DNA from: a virus
DNA length: 37,983 nucleotides
IMG/VR virus record: IMGVR_UViG_3300027365_000460
Span: 1-37,983 of that record
Strand: one strand, 5' to 3'
The notes below the pieces were generated by a model. That model saw only the letters and a list, made by a program, of their open reading frames with translations, had not been told where the DNA came from and made no database searches. Shown here in pieces: positions 14,912 through 22,250 of this stretch. Position 1 is the stretch's first letter, and each line of letters starts with the position of its first letter. A program made the position numbers and the translations under genes.

Positions 14912-15835
14912 CTACGCAGTCACCAGCGTTTCATCTTGAATAACCCGGAACGGGCAGTCGAACGTCAGTACACCGTCTTTATCGCCGTAGGTGGGCTTAC
15001 CTAACTGGATGGCCGTACTGGCGATGGTGACGATGTTGCCGTCAACCGTGCCGTGCACCAAGTTAATGGGCATCGTTGCCCCGGCCACATAGACGGAGGT
15101 TGGATCAAAGTCGGCGTGCGCCGGTGCTTCAAACACAATCTTGCCGTCCGGCTTCCAGTCAGTGATATAGACCTGCTCAGACTTGGTGTTTTCGCTGTAA
15201 ATAACTTCGCTCTTACCGTCGAGCTCAAACTCGTGCATCGACAACTCTGTGCTATCCAGCGTAAATGTGGTGTGCTTCGCCCCGACCGTTGCCGGTATTT
15301 GCCAGCCGCTAAAGTCAGCTACCGGAATACTCTCGCCAGCCAAACCGCCAAATAGGCCGGTAAACTCAAATTCAATCTTGGGCACTTCGCCAATTTTGGC
15401 GACGTACTTATAGGTGCCGCGTGCACCCAGCACTTTGTGATTCACACCGTCAACATAAGCATGGAGCGTGACGTCTTTCTCGGTGTTGTTCTCGATACGA
15501 GCGTAGGTCACTTCAGTGGTGCCGATGGTCTCACTAAAGCCGCAGGCCTGAAGCAAGGTGGTGTAATTGGCCGGTGTAATCGGGTCGCTACCGCCAGTCA
15601 ATTCAACTGAGAACGTGACCTTGCAGTGCTTGCCGACGACCAGGAACTTGTTATTGCCCGGTCGACCGTTGTCAAACTCGCGGTCTACTTCGGTCGCTTC
15701 AATCGGAGTGACTTCCAAGTCCATTGTCTGCATGGCTTTGGGCGTCTCCGCATTGTCGATAATATGATCTTCGCCATAACTACCGGTATCTTGCAGCGCG
15801 GCCAGTAACAGGCGTTTTTTCGTCTTACGAGACAT
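14912..15835 (-). CDS. Major tail (tube) protein
   Basis: A 307-residue mostly beta protein with the layout of siphophage tail tube proteins. A basic N-terminus (MSRKTKKRLLLAALQ) is followed by beta strands with YKYVAKIGEVPKIEFEFTGLFGG in the middle and a terminal strand TFDCPFRVIQDE. It sits between the tail terminator gene (11-bp overlap at 15825-15835) and the chaperone pair, as expected. It would polymerise into the tube around the tape measure. Confidence 0.85.
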   Translation of the reverse strand: MSRKTKKRLLLAALQDTGSYGEDHIIDNAETPKAMQTMDLEVTPIEATEVDREFDNGRPGNNKFLVVGKHCKVTFSVELTGGSDPITPANYTTLLQACGFSETIGTTEVTYARIENNTEKDVTLHAYVDGVNHKVLGARGTYKYVAKIGEVPKIEFEFTGLFGGLAGESIPVADFSGWQIPATVGAKHTTFTLDSTELSMHEFELDGKSEVIYSENTKSEQVYITDWKPDGKIVFEAPAHADFDPTSVYVAGATMPINLVHGTVDGNIVTIASTAIQLGKPTYGDKDGVLTFDCPFRVIQDETLVTA

Positions 15836-16274
15836 GTTCTTGTCCTCTGAATGTGAAGCGGCTGCGGTATTGCTCTAACCAAAAGGCCGCTGTTTTGCTA
15901 AATGACACAATGCGGCCCTGGTCAAACAACAAGGCCTCGTAATTGTCGTTAGGCTCCCAGCCGAGCAAGTGCTGGCGAACGTGAAGTTTCAGCGACTCCA
16001 TGCGCTCAATCGCGTCACCGCCCAAACGGTCGTTAATACTGCGACAGGCAATTACCACACCGACGCCGGTGGTAATCGGCTGTTGAAACCGATAGGTGTT
16101 TAGCTGCTCTGCCGCACCCCGGTCCGTCATTGGAATAACAAACGCCGTATCTGCCGCAATTCGGTTATTTTTGATGACCGAGTCAAGGTTGGTGGCCGAC
16201 TCGATGTGCTGAAATACCGGCTCACCCTCAATGGTGAGCTTTTTCAGGCGCTGCTCAATCAACTCGCGCATCAT
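15825..16274 (-). CDS. Tail terminator / head-tail joining protein (Mu gp37-like)
   Basis: A 149-residue protein with an alpha-beta pattern: an N-terminal helix (ELIEQRLKKL), beta strands (DTAFVIPMTDRG, GVGVVIACRS) and LLGWEPNDNYEALLF with a following strand. This pattern and the place directly upstream of the tail tube gene fit tail terminator proteins, which cap the tube and join it to the head. Its start shares one base with the upstream stop (TGATG). A second ATG follows directly at 16271. Confidence 0.7.
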   Translation of the reverse strand: MMRELIEQRLKKLTIEGEPVFQHIESATNLDSVIKNNRIAADTAFVIPMTDRGAAEQLNTYRFQQPITTGVGVVIACRSINDRLGGDAIERMESLKLHVRQHLLGWEPNDNYEALLFDQGRIVSFSKTAAFWLEQYRSRFTFRGQEHVS

Positions 16275-16696
16275 CAGATAAAGCCTTTGGATTTATCGCG
16301 GTTGAACACATTGCCGCCTGACTGAATATCCGGCAGGTCGGTCGAGCTTGGTGCGCTATTGTCGGTGTTAACACCGAGCGTCACCTCGCCACGGCCTACC
16401 GATTTTAAAAAGGCAATCGCGGTGTCGTATCGCTTAGTGACGACCTCAGGCGCGTCGTTGTCGTACAGTTTATAGCGAGCTATATCTGCACACAGCGAGG
16501 TCAGCACACTGGGGACCGGGTTCAGGGGCAGGTTATAACGGCCATGCAAATAACCATCAATGAGCGCCGAGGCGTCATCGACTGCATGTTGAGCAACCAC
16601 ATCGGAGACAGAGCCTGTCCCGTCGCGGTCCGTCAGCGCCATAAGCTCTCGCTCACCAAAACGCGCCACAAGGTCAGTCACTAAGCAATAACTCAT
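16274..16696 (-). CDS. Head-tail connector, DUF1320 (Mu gp36-like)
   Basis: A 140-residue helical protein of the DUF1320 family found after the capsid genes in Mu-like phages. Typical signs are the N-terminal CLVTDLVARFGERELMAL, the ASALIDGYLHGRYNLPL segment, and ADIARYKLYDN with a following AIAFLKSV. It most likely forms a connector ring under the portal. The C-terminal 35 residues are Ser/Asn-rich and probably unstructured. Confidence 0.88.
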   Translation of the reverse strand: MSYCLVTDLVARFGERELMALTDRDGTGSVSDVVAQHAVDDASALIDGYLHGRYNLPLNPVPSVLTSLCADIARYKLYDNDAPEVVTKRYDTAIAFLKSVGRGEVTLGVNTDNSAPSSTDLPDIQSGGNVFNRDKSKGFI

Positions 16697-16699
16697 CGC

Positions 16700-17161
16700 T
16701 TAGGCTCCAATTAACGCTTTGTAGCCTTCCCAGACTGCATCGCGGTCAGTTGCGCTTGGCTTGACCGTTTTGCCGTCCACTTCCACCGCTAAGTCGCCCA
16801 CGCTCGGTTTACCGTCGGCATTAAGCTCCAGCTTGCCGGCTTTGTGTTGAGCGTGAATAGCGGCCACGTAATGCGCCAAACCTTCCGGCTCGAACTTAGA
16901 TAAGTCCAGCTCGTCCGGCGCTTCGGCATCAAAGGTCACTTTCGTCGGCTCTTTTTTATCGCCTCCGGTGCTTTGACTGGTTGATGATTTGCTTTCGGCC
17001 ACACGCTGCACGGAAATGCGCGGGTCAGCATCGAGCTGCGCAAACTGTGCTTCGGTCACTTCCAGCTTGTTTTCGCCTTTGACCAGGTCAATGCCGGCAC
17101 GGCGGTAACCGTCATGGGCGGCGACCATAGCAATGGCTGTAATTAATTTACTCTTAGACAT
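16700..17161 (-). CDS. FluMu gp35-like protein (HI1506 N-terminal domain)
   Basis: A 153-residue protein. Residues 8-52 match the FluMu N-terminal domain pattern seen after the capsid gene in Mu-like prophages (HDGYRRAGIDLVKGENKLEVT followed by QLDADPRISV). The middle (56-80) is Ser/Lys/Asp-rich and the C-terminus is helical. It lies directly downstream of the capsid terminator. Its molecular role is not known; a minor head or connector function is inferred from position. Confidence 0.8.
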   Translation of the reverse strand: MSKSKLITAIAMVAAHDGYRRAGIDLVKGENKLEVTEAQFAQLDADPRISVQRVAESKSSTSQSTGGDKKEPTKVTFDAEAPDELDLSKFEPEGLAHYVAAIHAQHKAGKLELNADGKPSVGDLAVEVDGKTVKPSATDRDAVWEGYKALIGA

Positions 17162-17177
17162 CGTCTTTCCTCGGTTG

Positions 17178-17212
17178 AAAAAAGCCGCCCGCCGTTACTG
17201 CACAGGCGGCTC
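17178..17212 (-). terminator. Rho-independent terminator after the major capsid gene
   Basis: On the minus strand AGCCGCC (17211-17205) pairs with GGCGGCT (17189-17183) across a 15-base loop, followed by a run of T. It lies between capsid and FluMu-like genes inside the late operon, so it probably acts as a partial terminator that makes capsid message more abundant than tail message. Confidence 0.75.
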
Positions 17213-17236
17213 CAGGGAGAACATCAGCTCAATCGT

Positions 17237-18115
17237 CTAGTCGAGCCAGCTAACCACTAACACTTCAACGGCTTTGTAGTTCGGGTTACTCGCGCCGCCT
17301 TCTTCGTTCATCACTTCGATCACCCGATTCGCCTTGGCGCGGTTCTTCGGGCCAACGACTAACAAGTTAGGACGGACACCCAGCGGACGACCTTCGTCTG
17401 ACTTCAAGCCCATCATGGATTCCATGGCGGTATCGAAGTTGGCACTAGTGAGGTCAGCTTTCGAGCCAAAGGCCAACTGCCACAAGCCAAAGCCTGCGTT
17501 AACCCGCGCATCGACGCCGTACTCAAACTCATCCCGCGACCAGACCGCTTCCGAGGTATCATCCTGACGCGCCTTCAAGTCATAATCGCGACGCTTCTGG
17601 AAGATGATCGGTTTTAACGGACGGTTGGTGTCGAGCAGGAACCATGGCACACCGCTGCCGGCTTGCATGTTACTGACTGAGGTATCACCGACTTTGTGAT
17701 CCGTGTCGAAGAAGTTCTGGCCGTCGTAACACAGCTCATCAAAGCCTTTGGCCAACAGACCAAACACCAGCTCATCTGGGTGTGTCAGTGCGGAATAGCC
17801 CATCTCTTCAAACAGCGGCGTGAACACGCCGTAGGTGTCGTCTTCGATGTCATCGCGCGGAATGCCCACGGTTGACTCAAACTTCTCGTTGGTGATTGAG
17901 TAGCTGTGCGCTTTTAAGTTTTTGATGACGCGGTCACCAATCCACTTTTGTAAGCGCGGGAACTGACCCAGCCACTTGTAGCTTTCTTCTTTGGTGCTCG
18001 ATGGGACTTCCGTCGCCACGCGGCTCCATAGCACTTCATTGCTTTTTAAACCCTTGTTAAACGCGGTTTTAATCGCAACGTAAAGCGTGCTCAGGTTCTG
18101 TTTATTAACAATCAT
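17237..18115 (-). CDS. T: Major capsid protein, Mu gpT-like
   Basis: A 292-residue Mu gpT family head subunit that forms the icosahedral shell. Family features: the N-terminal VNKQNLSTLYVAIKTAFNKG, the segment YKWLGQFPRLQKWIGDR near 46-62, FESTVGIPRDDIEDD near 79-93, and NLLVVGPKN with a following region near 250-270. AAGGGGCG upstream of ATG 18115 gives a strong ribosome site. It follows protease/scaffold and decoration genes, the Mu head order. Confidence 0.95.
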   Translation of the reverse strand: MIVNKQNLSTLYVAIKTAFNKGLKSNEVLWSRVATEVPSSTKEESYKWLGQFPRLQKWIGDRVIKNLKAHSYSITNEKFESTVGIPRDDIEDDTYGVFTPLFEEMGYSALTHPDELVFGLLAKGFDELCYDGQNFFDTDHKVGDTSVSNMQAGSGVPWFLLDTNRPLKPIIFQKRRDYDLKARQDDTSEAVWSRDEFEYGVDARVNAGFGLWQLAFGSKADLTSANFDTAMESMMGLKSDEGRPLGVRPNLLVVGPKNRAKANRVIEVMNEEGGASNPNYKAVEVLVVSWLD

Positions 18116-18126
18116 TACAACGCCCC

Positions 18127-18525
18127 TTAAGCGATTTCGACCCAGACACCTTTGGCGTCTACGTCAATGATTTTGCCCAAGGCCGAGCGGGTGCCGGTGC
18201 CGTCACTGTTTGCCACAGTTTCGTCATCGACTACGTATGCCTGGCCACCAATATCCGTGCGGGTCACACTGCCGTCATTTGTCAGGCAGAAAACACCCCG
18301 ACGCGAGCGGACGTTCTTTTCACCGGCACTGCCGGCAGAATTGTCCACGTGCTCCTGGCTAATACCCCGCGGCACTAAACCGGTTGCAGTTGCGCCGGGA
18401 ACGGCATTGCCGGAAGCGTCCAGCATCACAATCGAGCCGCCAAAAATGCGGGTGGATGCCGCCACCGGGTCGGTGACCAGCGTCAGGTCTGAGCGATGCG
18501 TATCGCGGTCATTCGTTAATGGCAT
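18127..18525 (-). CDS. Capsid decoration-like protein
   Basis: A 132-residue protein rich in Gly, Ala, Ser and Thr with a beta pattern (RIFGGSIVMLDASGNAVPG, GVFCLTNDGSVTRTDIGGQAYVVDD). This looks like small head-stabilising (decoration, DUF2190-like) proteins, and it lies between the scaffold and the capsid gene. Its start overlaps the upstream stop (TAATG). The exact family is not certain. Confidence 0.7.
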   Translation of the reverse strand: MPLTNDRDTHRSDLTLVTDPVAASTRIFGGSIVMLDASGNAVPGATATGLVPRGISQEHVDNSAGSAGEKNVRSRRGVFCLTNDGSVTRTDIGGQAYVVDDETVANSDGTGTRSALGKIIDVDAKGVWVEIA

Positions 18526-19097
18526 TACTGACCACCTCGCTGTTTCTTGTAGTCTTCAGGGTCGATATTGCAGGCTTTACAAATCGCCAATTCGTCCGCT
18601 GTTAACTCGGTTTCTTCTCCATCCGGCTTGGTGACGGTTTTATCGTCCTTACCAGATGCCTTGTCCTTGCTGTCACGCGTAAGCGCCGCAACCGACGGGC
18701 GTGATTCAAGGTTCGATTTGAGCGCTTCAACGCCGTGCTTTTCAGCCAGCTGTTTCGCCCAGGCTTCTTCCGAGGCCAGTAAACGACCTTCCGAGCGCGC
18801 CGTGTCAATCAAAGCAGCAATCGCTGCTTCATCACCGCCGCTTTTGAGGGCAGCGATTTGCGTGCGCAACTCGTTAGCCACTTCAATCGGAACGTACTTG
18901 GCCGGATCGGCCTGCTGTTGTTTCAGTGCTGCGACTTCTGTCGTCAGCTCATCCGAGGCCTCGGCTTTTGCCTTCAATGCAGCAATTGCCTCATCAGCCT
19001 TGTCGGCGAGCTTTTTACAGGCGGCTTTGTCTTCGAGGTCTTTATCCTCAAAGTCGATGCCTAACGTCGTCAGCAGCAGTTTCAGTGCTTCGTTCAT
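18525..19097 (-). CDS. Z: Scaffold protein from an internal start (Mu gpZ-like)
   Basis: An in-frame ATG at 19097 inside the protease gene is preceded by AGGAAG eight bases upstream. Its 190-residue product starts MNEALKLLLTTLGIDFED and is Ala/Lys/Glu-rich and coiled-coil, like phage scaffolds. In Mu the scaffold Z is the separately translated 3' part of gene I, so the same arrangement is inferred. It would guide assembly of capsid shells and then be cleaved by the I protease. Confidence 0.75.
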   Translation of the reverse strand: MNEALKLLLTTLGIDFEDKDLEDKAACKKLADKADEAIAALKAKAEASDELTTEVAALKQQQADPAKYVPIEVANELRTQIAALKSGGDEAAIAALIDTARSEGRLLASEEAWAKQLAEKHGVEALKSNLESRPSVAALTRDSKDKASGKDDKTVTKPDGEETELTADELAICKACNIDPEDYKKQRGGQ

Positions 19098-19691
19098 CGG
19101 ACTATCTTCCTGTTGTGGTTGAATGCCCGAGGACTCGGGCGTAGGGGTAAAGTGCTTCATGGCCGCCAGCGATTTCATGCCGTCTAAACCGGGGTCGTTG
19201 GTCAGCGCAGCGTGATACAGGTCGGTGACTTCGCCGGTCTCTTTGTCGTAGGCGAACACAGCCGACACATAGCGGTATTCTTCGTTATCGATGTAAGCTT
19301 TGGCTTTGGCTGTCCAGCGCGGCTCCAGCGCGAACAGTCCTTCACCAGGCACGTATTCGAGCTCACGGAACCAGCCCGCCGCCGGCGCTTCTTTGCCGTT
19401 GGCTTCGGAGTTCAGGGTCTGGTGCTCGTAGTCAAAATGCAGATCGTTAGCGCGGGCAGAAACCTTGCTAATCAAACGGTCGGCCACGTCCTGGTTCATT
19501 ACCCAGTGCGGGGCATCGAAAGGACGGCCGTCTTTAGCGCGGAACTCACCGTCAGGCAACAACTGGACGCGACGCTTGCCGGAACCGGCGAGCGTAATGA
19601 TGGTGCTCATAACGGCCATGCCAGACACATCACTGTCCGGGCGGCGGGTCGTCAGAGCGACAATTGGGTTTGGGTGCTTTTTCGTTTTCAT
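18525..19691 (-). CDS. I: Prohead protease/scaffold, Mu gpI-like
   Basis: A Mu-like I protein of 388 residues. The N-terminal half is the protease domain (VQLLPDGEFRAKDGRPFD, DLHFDYEHQT, APAAGWFRELEYVPGEGLFA, YRYVSAVFAYD), which matures the prohead. The C-terminal half is an Ala/Lys/Glu-rich scaffold helix. I favour ATG 19691 (KTKKHPNP), with GGGCGG just upstream; ATG 19700 in the same frame is equally possible, and an internal Met at 19607 cannot be excluded. The gene lies immediately after the repeated promoter-like element at 19725-19756, so it probably has its own late promoter as Mu gene I does. Confidence 0.92.
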   Translation of the reverse strand: MKTKKHPNPIVALTTRRPDSDVSGMAVMSTIITLAGSGKRRVQLLPDGEFRAKDGRPFDAPHWVMNQDVADRLISKVSARANDLHFDYEHQTLNSEANGKEAPAAGWFRELEYVPGEGLFALEPRWTAKAKAYIDNEEYRYVSAVFAYDKETGEVTDLYHAALTNDPGLDGMKSLAAMKHFTPTPESSGIQPQQEDSPMNEALKLLLTTLGIDFEDKDLEDKAACKKLADKADEAIAALKAKAEASDELTTEVAALKQQQADPAKYVPIEVANELRTQIAALKSGGDEAAIAALIDTARSEGRLLASEEAWAKQLAEKHGVEALKSNLESRPSVAALTRDSKDKASGKDDKTVTKPDGEETELTADELAICKACNIDPEDYKKQRGGQ

Positions 19692-19700
19692 GCCGCCCAT

Positions 19701-19967
19701 ATTGGCGACACTCGGGGTGAGGTTGGGATTAAAGTGTTTTGCTACTTTTTGAGAGGGTAGCTGTAGTGGTCGGGGGTTGACCAGGCGTTATTACTATCCA
19801 GAACAACGGGTCAGTTTTCAATCAAAAGTTGTGGGTTATTACGCGCAGGTGGAAAACCACACCCGCGCAAAACACCCTAACCCCGTTTAAAACCCGTTTA
19901 AATTTTCCGCCACGCCATTTTCAGGGGTTACTTTGAACCATCGTAGCGGATAAATCATTTAAGGCGC
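19701..19967. other. Central G-I intergenic region, candidate strong gyrase site
   Basis: 267 bases without a gene, the longest gap in the late region and about 0.8 kb from the middle of the proposed element. In Mu the strong gyrase site that aids pairing of the prophage ends lies in the same G-I interval at the centre. Besides the promoter-like repeat (19725-19756) it contains an imperfect GC-rich hairpin near 19841-19868 and a tandem CCCGTTTAAA (19885-19905). Gyrase binding cannot be read from sequence alone. Confidence 0.5.
19725..19756 (-). promoter_or_regulatory. Candidate late promoter PI (copy B of 32-bp repeat)
   Basis: This 32-bp sequence matches 28272-28303 at 30 positions. On the minus strand it ends in TTTAAT (19733-19728), a -10-like hexamer 28-37 bases before the candidate gene I starts. 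No -35 hexamer is visible, as for Mu late promoters, which need the C activator. The second copy lies before the lysis genes, mirroring Mu PI and Plys. Confidence 0.6.
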
Positions 19968-20405
19968 TTAAAATGCTTCTGAGAGGTGAGCCCGAAAAAT
20001 CGCGATAACGACGTTTTCATCCTCATCGGATAATCCGAGCCAGGGGCGGGCGGGTAAATTTCTTTTCTCATAACCGAAGTGGTGGGCGGCACCGTATTCC
20101 ATCGGTGTACCGAACAGCAGTTGCTCCTGGGAGGCGTTGTAATTCAGCGTACCTTTCAAAATGCCGTCTTCTATGAGTATATCGCTGGGGCGCTTTGAGC
20201 GTTTCTTGTAATCATCAGACAGCGGGGCCCAGGCATCACCGTCCGGCGACTCGGCGCGGTCAAAACGATCCTGGTGCGACTCAATCAGGTACTCGCCAAT
20301 CTCGGCATTGGGCTCGGTTAAGTCGGTGCCTTGCTTGCGCAGCGCATCAAGCGCTTGCTTAATAATGGCGGTACTGCCATCAACAACAACGCGTGTACCG
20401 GCCAT
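19968..20405 (-). CDS. G: Virion morphogenesis protein, Mu gpG-like
   Basis: A 145-residue protein of the phage virion morphogenesis (tail completion, gpG/gpS) family. The N-terminal helix (IKQALDALRKQG) is followed by the family core GEYLIESHQDRFDRAESPDG, W.PLSDDYKKRSKRP, and a C-terminal HHFGYEKRNLPARPWLGLS. It needs a neighbour relation with F, and here follows F after a 65-residue gene; its ATG shares a base with that gene's stop. It probably completes the head-tail junction. Confidence 0.9.
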   Translation of the reverse strand: MAGTRVVVDGSTAIIKQALDALRKQGTDLTEPNAEIGEYLIESHQDRFDRAESPDGDAWAPLSDDYKKRSKRPSDILIEDGILKGTLNYNASQEQLLFGTPMEYGAAHHFGYEKRNLPARPWLGLSDEDENVVIAIFRAHLSEAF

Positions 20406-20602
20406 TAGTCTATCTCCTTAAGCAGCGCGTCGCGCTGGCTGGGCTCTTCGACCTGCATCAGAAACGACTCGACCAAGTCATAAATAAAGTCTTTCTCTTC
20501 ACCTTTGGCCGCACGAATAAGCCGGTTTAACCGCCGCGCATTCTCAATGGTCGGCGATTGATTAACGATCTCTTGTGCGGTCTCTACGACACCTTTACTC
20601 AT
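20405..20602 (-). CDS. Small helical protein between F and G
   Basis: A 65-residue acidic helical protein (SKGVVETAQEIVNQSP, ENARRLNRLIRAAKGEEKD, EEPSQRDALLKEID). ATG 20602 was chosen because AAGGAAA precedes it and it overlaps the F stop by four bases. A longer frame upstream lies inside F and has no ribosome site. The conserved position between F and G suggests a head accessory role; no family is recognised. Confidence 0.75.
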   Translation of the reverse strand: MSKGVVETAQEIVNQSPTIENARRLNRLIRAAKGEEKDFIYDLVESFLMQVEEPSQRDALLKEID

Positions 20603-22029
20603 CGTTTCCAGTTTCCTTTTTGCGTTGATGTCATGGCACTGTCTATCTGCTCTTCTATCCAGTCGGCCAAATCGACCGACCATCGGCGCAGCTCGTCGCG
20701 GGCAAAAAACCACATCACAAAGTGCTCGGCAAAGAACTCTTCAGCATTGGTGCCGCCGTAACGAGTAATGACTGTGCCACGAATGCGCGGATTCCAGTTA
20801 GCCTGGCCGCCCCAAAAGTGAATTTGATGACCGAGCTCATGCAGCCAGGTAATTAACACGCCTTCATCATTATAGCCTTTCTGCCGCAAACGGCGAGACA
20901 TTGACCATTCGAGCTTGCCGTCGCGCCGCTCGTCCAAAAGCGTTTTTAACTCGGTTTGAATGCGCGTTAAATCGACGTTAGAGAAGCGCGTATCGGCTTT
21001 CACCTTAACAACAGTAAAGTCCCAGGGCACTGCCGTATAACCGGCAGCGCGGGTTGCGCGCCCATACGTCCACTGGCGGTCGCGGGCATCGAGGCCAAGA
21101 TAAGCGGCCACGTCCTCCTGGATGTTGCGCGAGGCTTTATTGTTGGTGCCAATTTCGGTCTGCTTAATAAAGAGTGTCTTGGTCGGGTGCACGGCCATAA
21201 ACCGGCTGAGCGTATCAACCGAGGGTTTCAGCTCATCCGGAGCGCGTTGCCAGATCGCGTTAAAGGTATCGTTGGTGACGCCTTTGGCGGTCGAAAATAA
21301 ATCCGGCACCACCCGCTCGGGCGGCTCATAGACTTTGGCTTTGCGCTCGGCTATTTGTGCCAATGAGCGCGTCTCAACGCCAGAGCCGGGTGCGTAGTCA
21401 AAGCCCGGGTCGATGCCGCGGGGCATCTCAAAGACTTCACCGGTGACCGTGTCGGTCCACTCATATGTACCGTCATTGGGTGCGTTGCCCGGCGTCAGGC
21501 CACGGCGCTGCATTTCGTTTTCAGAGCGGCCATAGACTTTACACTTGCAGCCATAGCCATTGGTCGGGAAGTGCTTCGCCCACCACGGATCGTCTTTTGG
21601 CAACACCAGACGGTCCCAGGATAAATGCAACGGTCGCGGCACAATGGAGTCGCCGTGGCGGTATTCCCAAAAAGGAAAGCGTTGCAGTTGAGCGTATCGG
21701 CCCGCGTTGTAACTCTGTCTGACGTTGGTTTCATAGATAACCCGGGAGCGCCAGTTCGCGTTGCCGGTATGCGACCAGCCATGGCGCGCCACAATGTTTT
21801 TGAACTCACGTTTGAACCACCCAATTGACCGCCCGTTGGCAATGGCCTCATCCACGGCCATGCGAAAGTCGTTGAGCAGGTCGTCTTTCATGGCACCGGC
21901 GACCATAAAAGCACGGTCGTGCGCTTTGGCCCAGACATCCGCCCAGCGCTCCGTTGGCACGTTGAGCTTTTGCCGAAAGTACTTTATCGCCTCTTCAAAG
22001 GGCAGAGAGCCGTACTGAGCGCTTGGCAT
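20599..22029 (-). CDS. F: Mu F-like minor head protein with a C-terminal zinc-protease-like domain
   Basis: A 476-residue protein. The N-terminal part is the Mu F head-morphogenesis domain: FRMAVDEAIANGRSIGWFKREF, then RVIYETNVRQSYNAGRYAQ, and Cys-containing NGYGCKCKVYGRSE. The C-terminal half is unlike Mu F. It carries WLHELGHQIHFWGG (about 392-405), a HExxH zinc-binding motif, followed about 30 residues later by NAEEFFAEHF, whose Glu could be the third ligand. MuF proteins often carry variable C-terminal effector or peptidase domains that travel in the particle. ATG 22029 was chosen for GGAGG upstream and its TAATG overlap with the membrane protein gene; a start at 22050 is in frame. Confidence 0.88.
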   Translation of the reverse strand: MPSAQYGSLPFEEAIKYFRQKLNVPTERWADVWAKAHDRAFMVAGAMKDDLLNDFRMAVDEAIANGRSIGWFKREFKNIVARHGWSHTGNANWRSRVIYETNVRQSYNAGRYAQLQRFPFWEYRHGDSIVPRPLHLSWDRLVLPKDDPWWAKHFPTNGYGCKCKVYGRSENEMQRRGLTPGNAPNDGTYEWTDTVTGEVFEMPRGIDPGFDYAPGSGVETRSLAQIAERKAKVYEPPERVVPDLFSTAKGVTNDTFNAIWQRAPDELKPSVDTLSRFMAVHPTKTLFIKQTEIGTNNKASRNIQEDVAAYLGLDARDRQWTYGRATRAAGYTAVPWDFTVVKVKADTRFSNVDLTRIQTELKTLLDERRDGKLEWSMSRRLRQKGYNDEGVLITWLHELGHQIHFWGGQANWNPRIRGTVITRYGGTNAEEFFAEHFVMWFFARDELRRWSVDLADWIEEQIDSAMTSTQKGNWKR

Positions 22030-22250
22030 TACTCGCCCCTCCATAGCCACTTAAAAACAAGATAAACCGGCCACAGCATGATAATGAAATGCACGGTTAA
22101 CATGACCAAAAAGAGTGTTCTAAGCGGCTCGTTATGCATTGCCGAATCAAGGCTTCCATCGCGTATAAGCGGGTCAAAATACCGCGTGTTGTGCCACGCG
22201 CCAACAGCAAGATAAGCGACTAAACTGAGCATCTCCAGCCAGACCGGCAT
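22029..22250 (-). CDS. Small two-helix membrane protein
   Basis: A 73-residue protein with two hydrophobic segments, about 4-20 (WLEMLSLVAYLAVGAW) and about 45-68 (LFLVMLTVHFIIMLWPVYLVF), joined by a polar loop. It is wedged between portal and F with single-base overlaps on both sides, so it is a real coupled gene. A membrane protein here is unusual for a head cluster. Possible roles are superinfection exclusion or an accessory lysis function; neither is supported by a motif. Confidence 0.75.
   Translation of the reverse strand: MPVWLEMLSLVAYLAVGAWHNTRYFDPLIRDGSLDSAMHNEPLRTLFLVMLTVHFIIMLWPVYLVFKWLWRGE

Noticed and set aside
20405-20713. Longer 102-residue version of the small gene between F and G
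   Set aside because: The extra N-terminus lies inside F, has no ribosome site and reads as low-complexity basic shadow; ATG 20602 has a good site and ATGA overlap.
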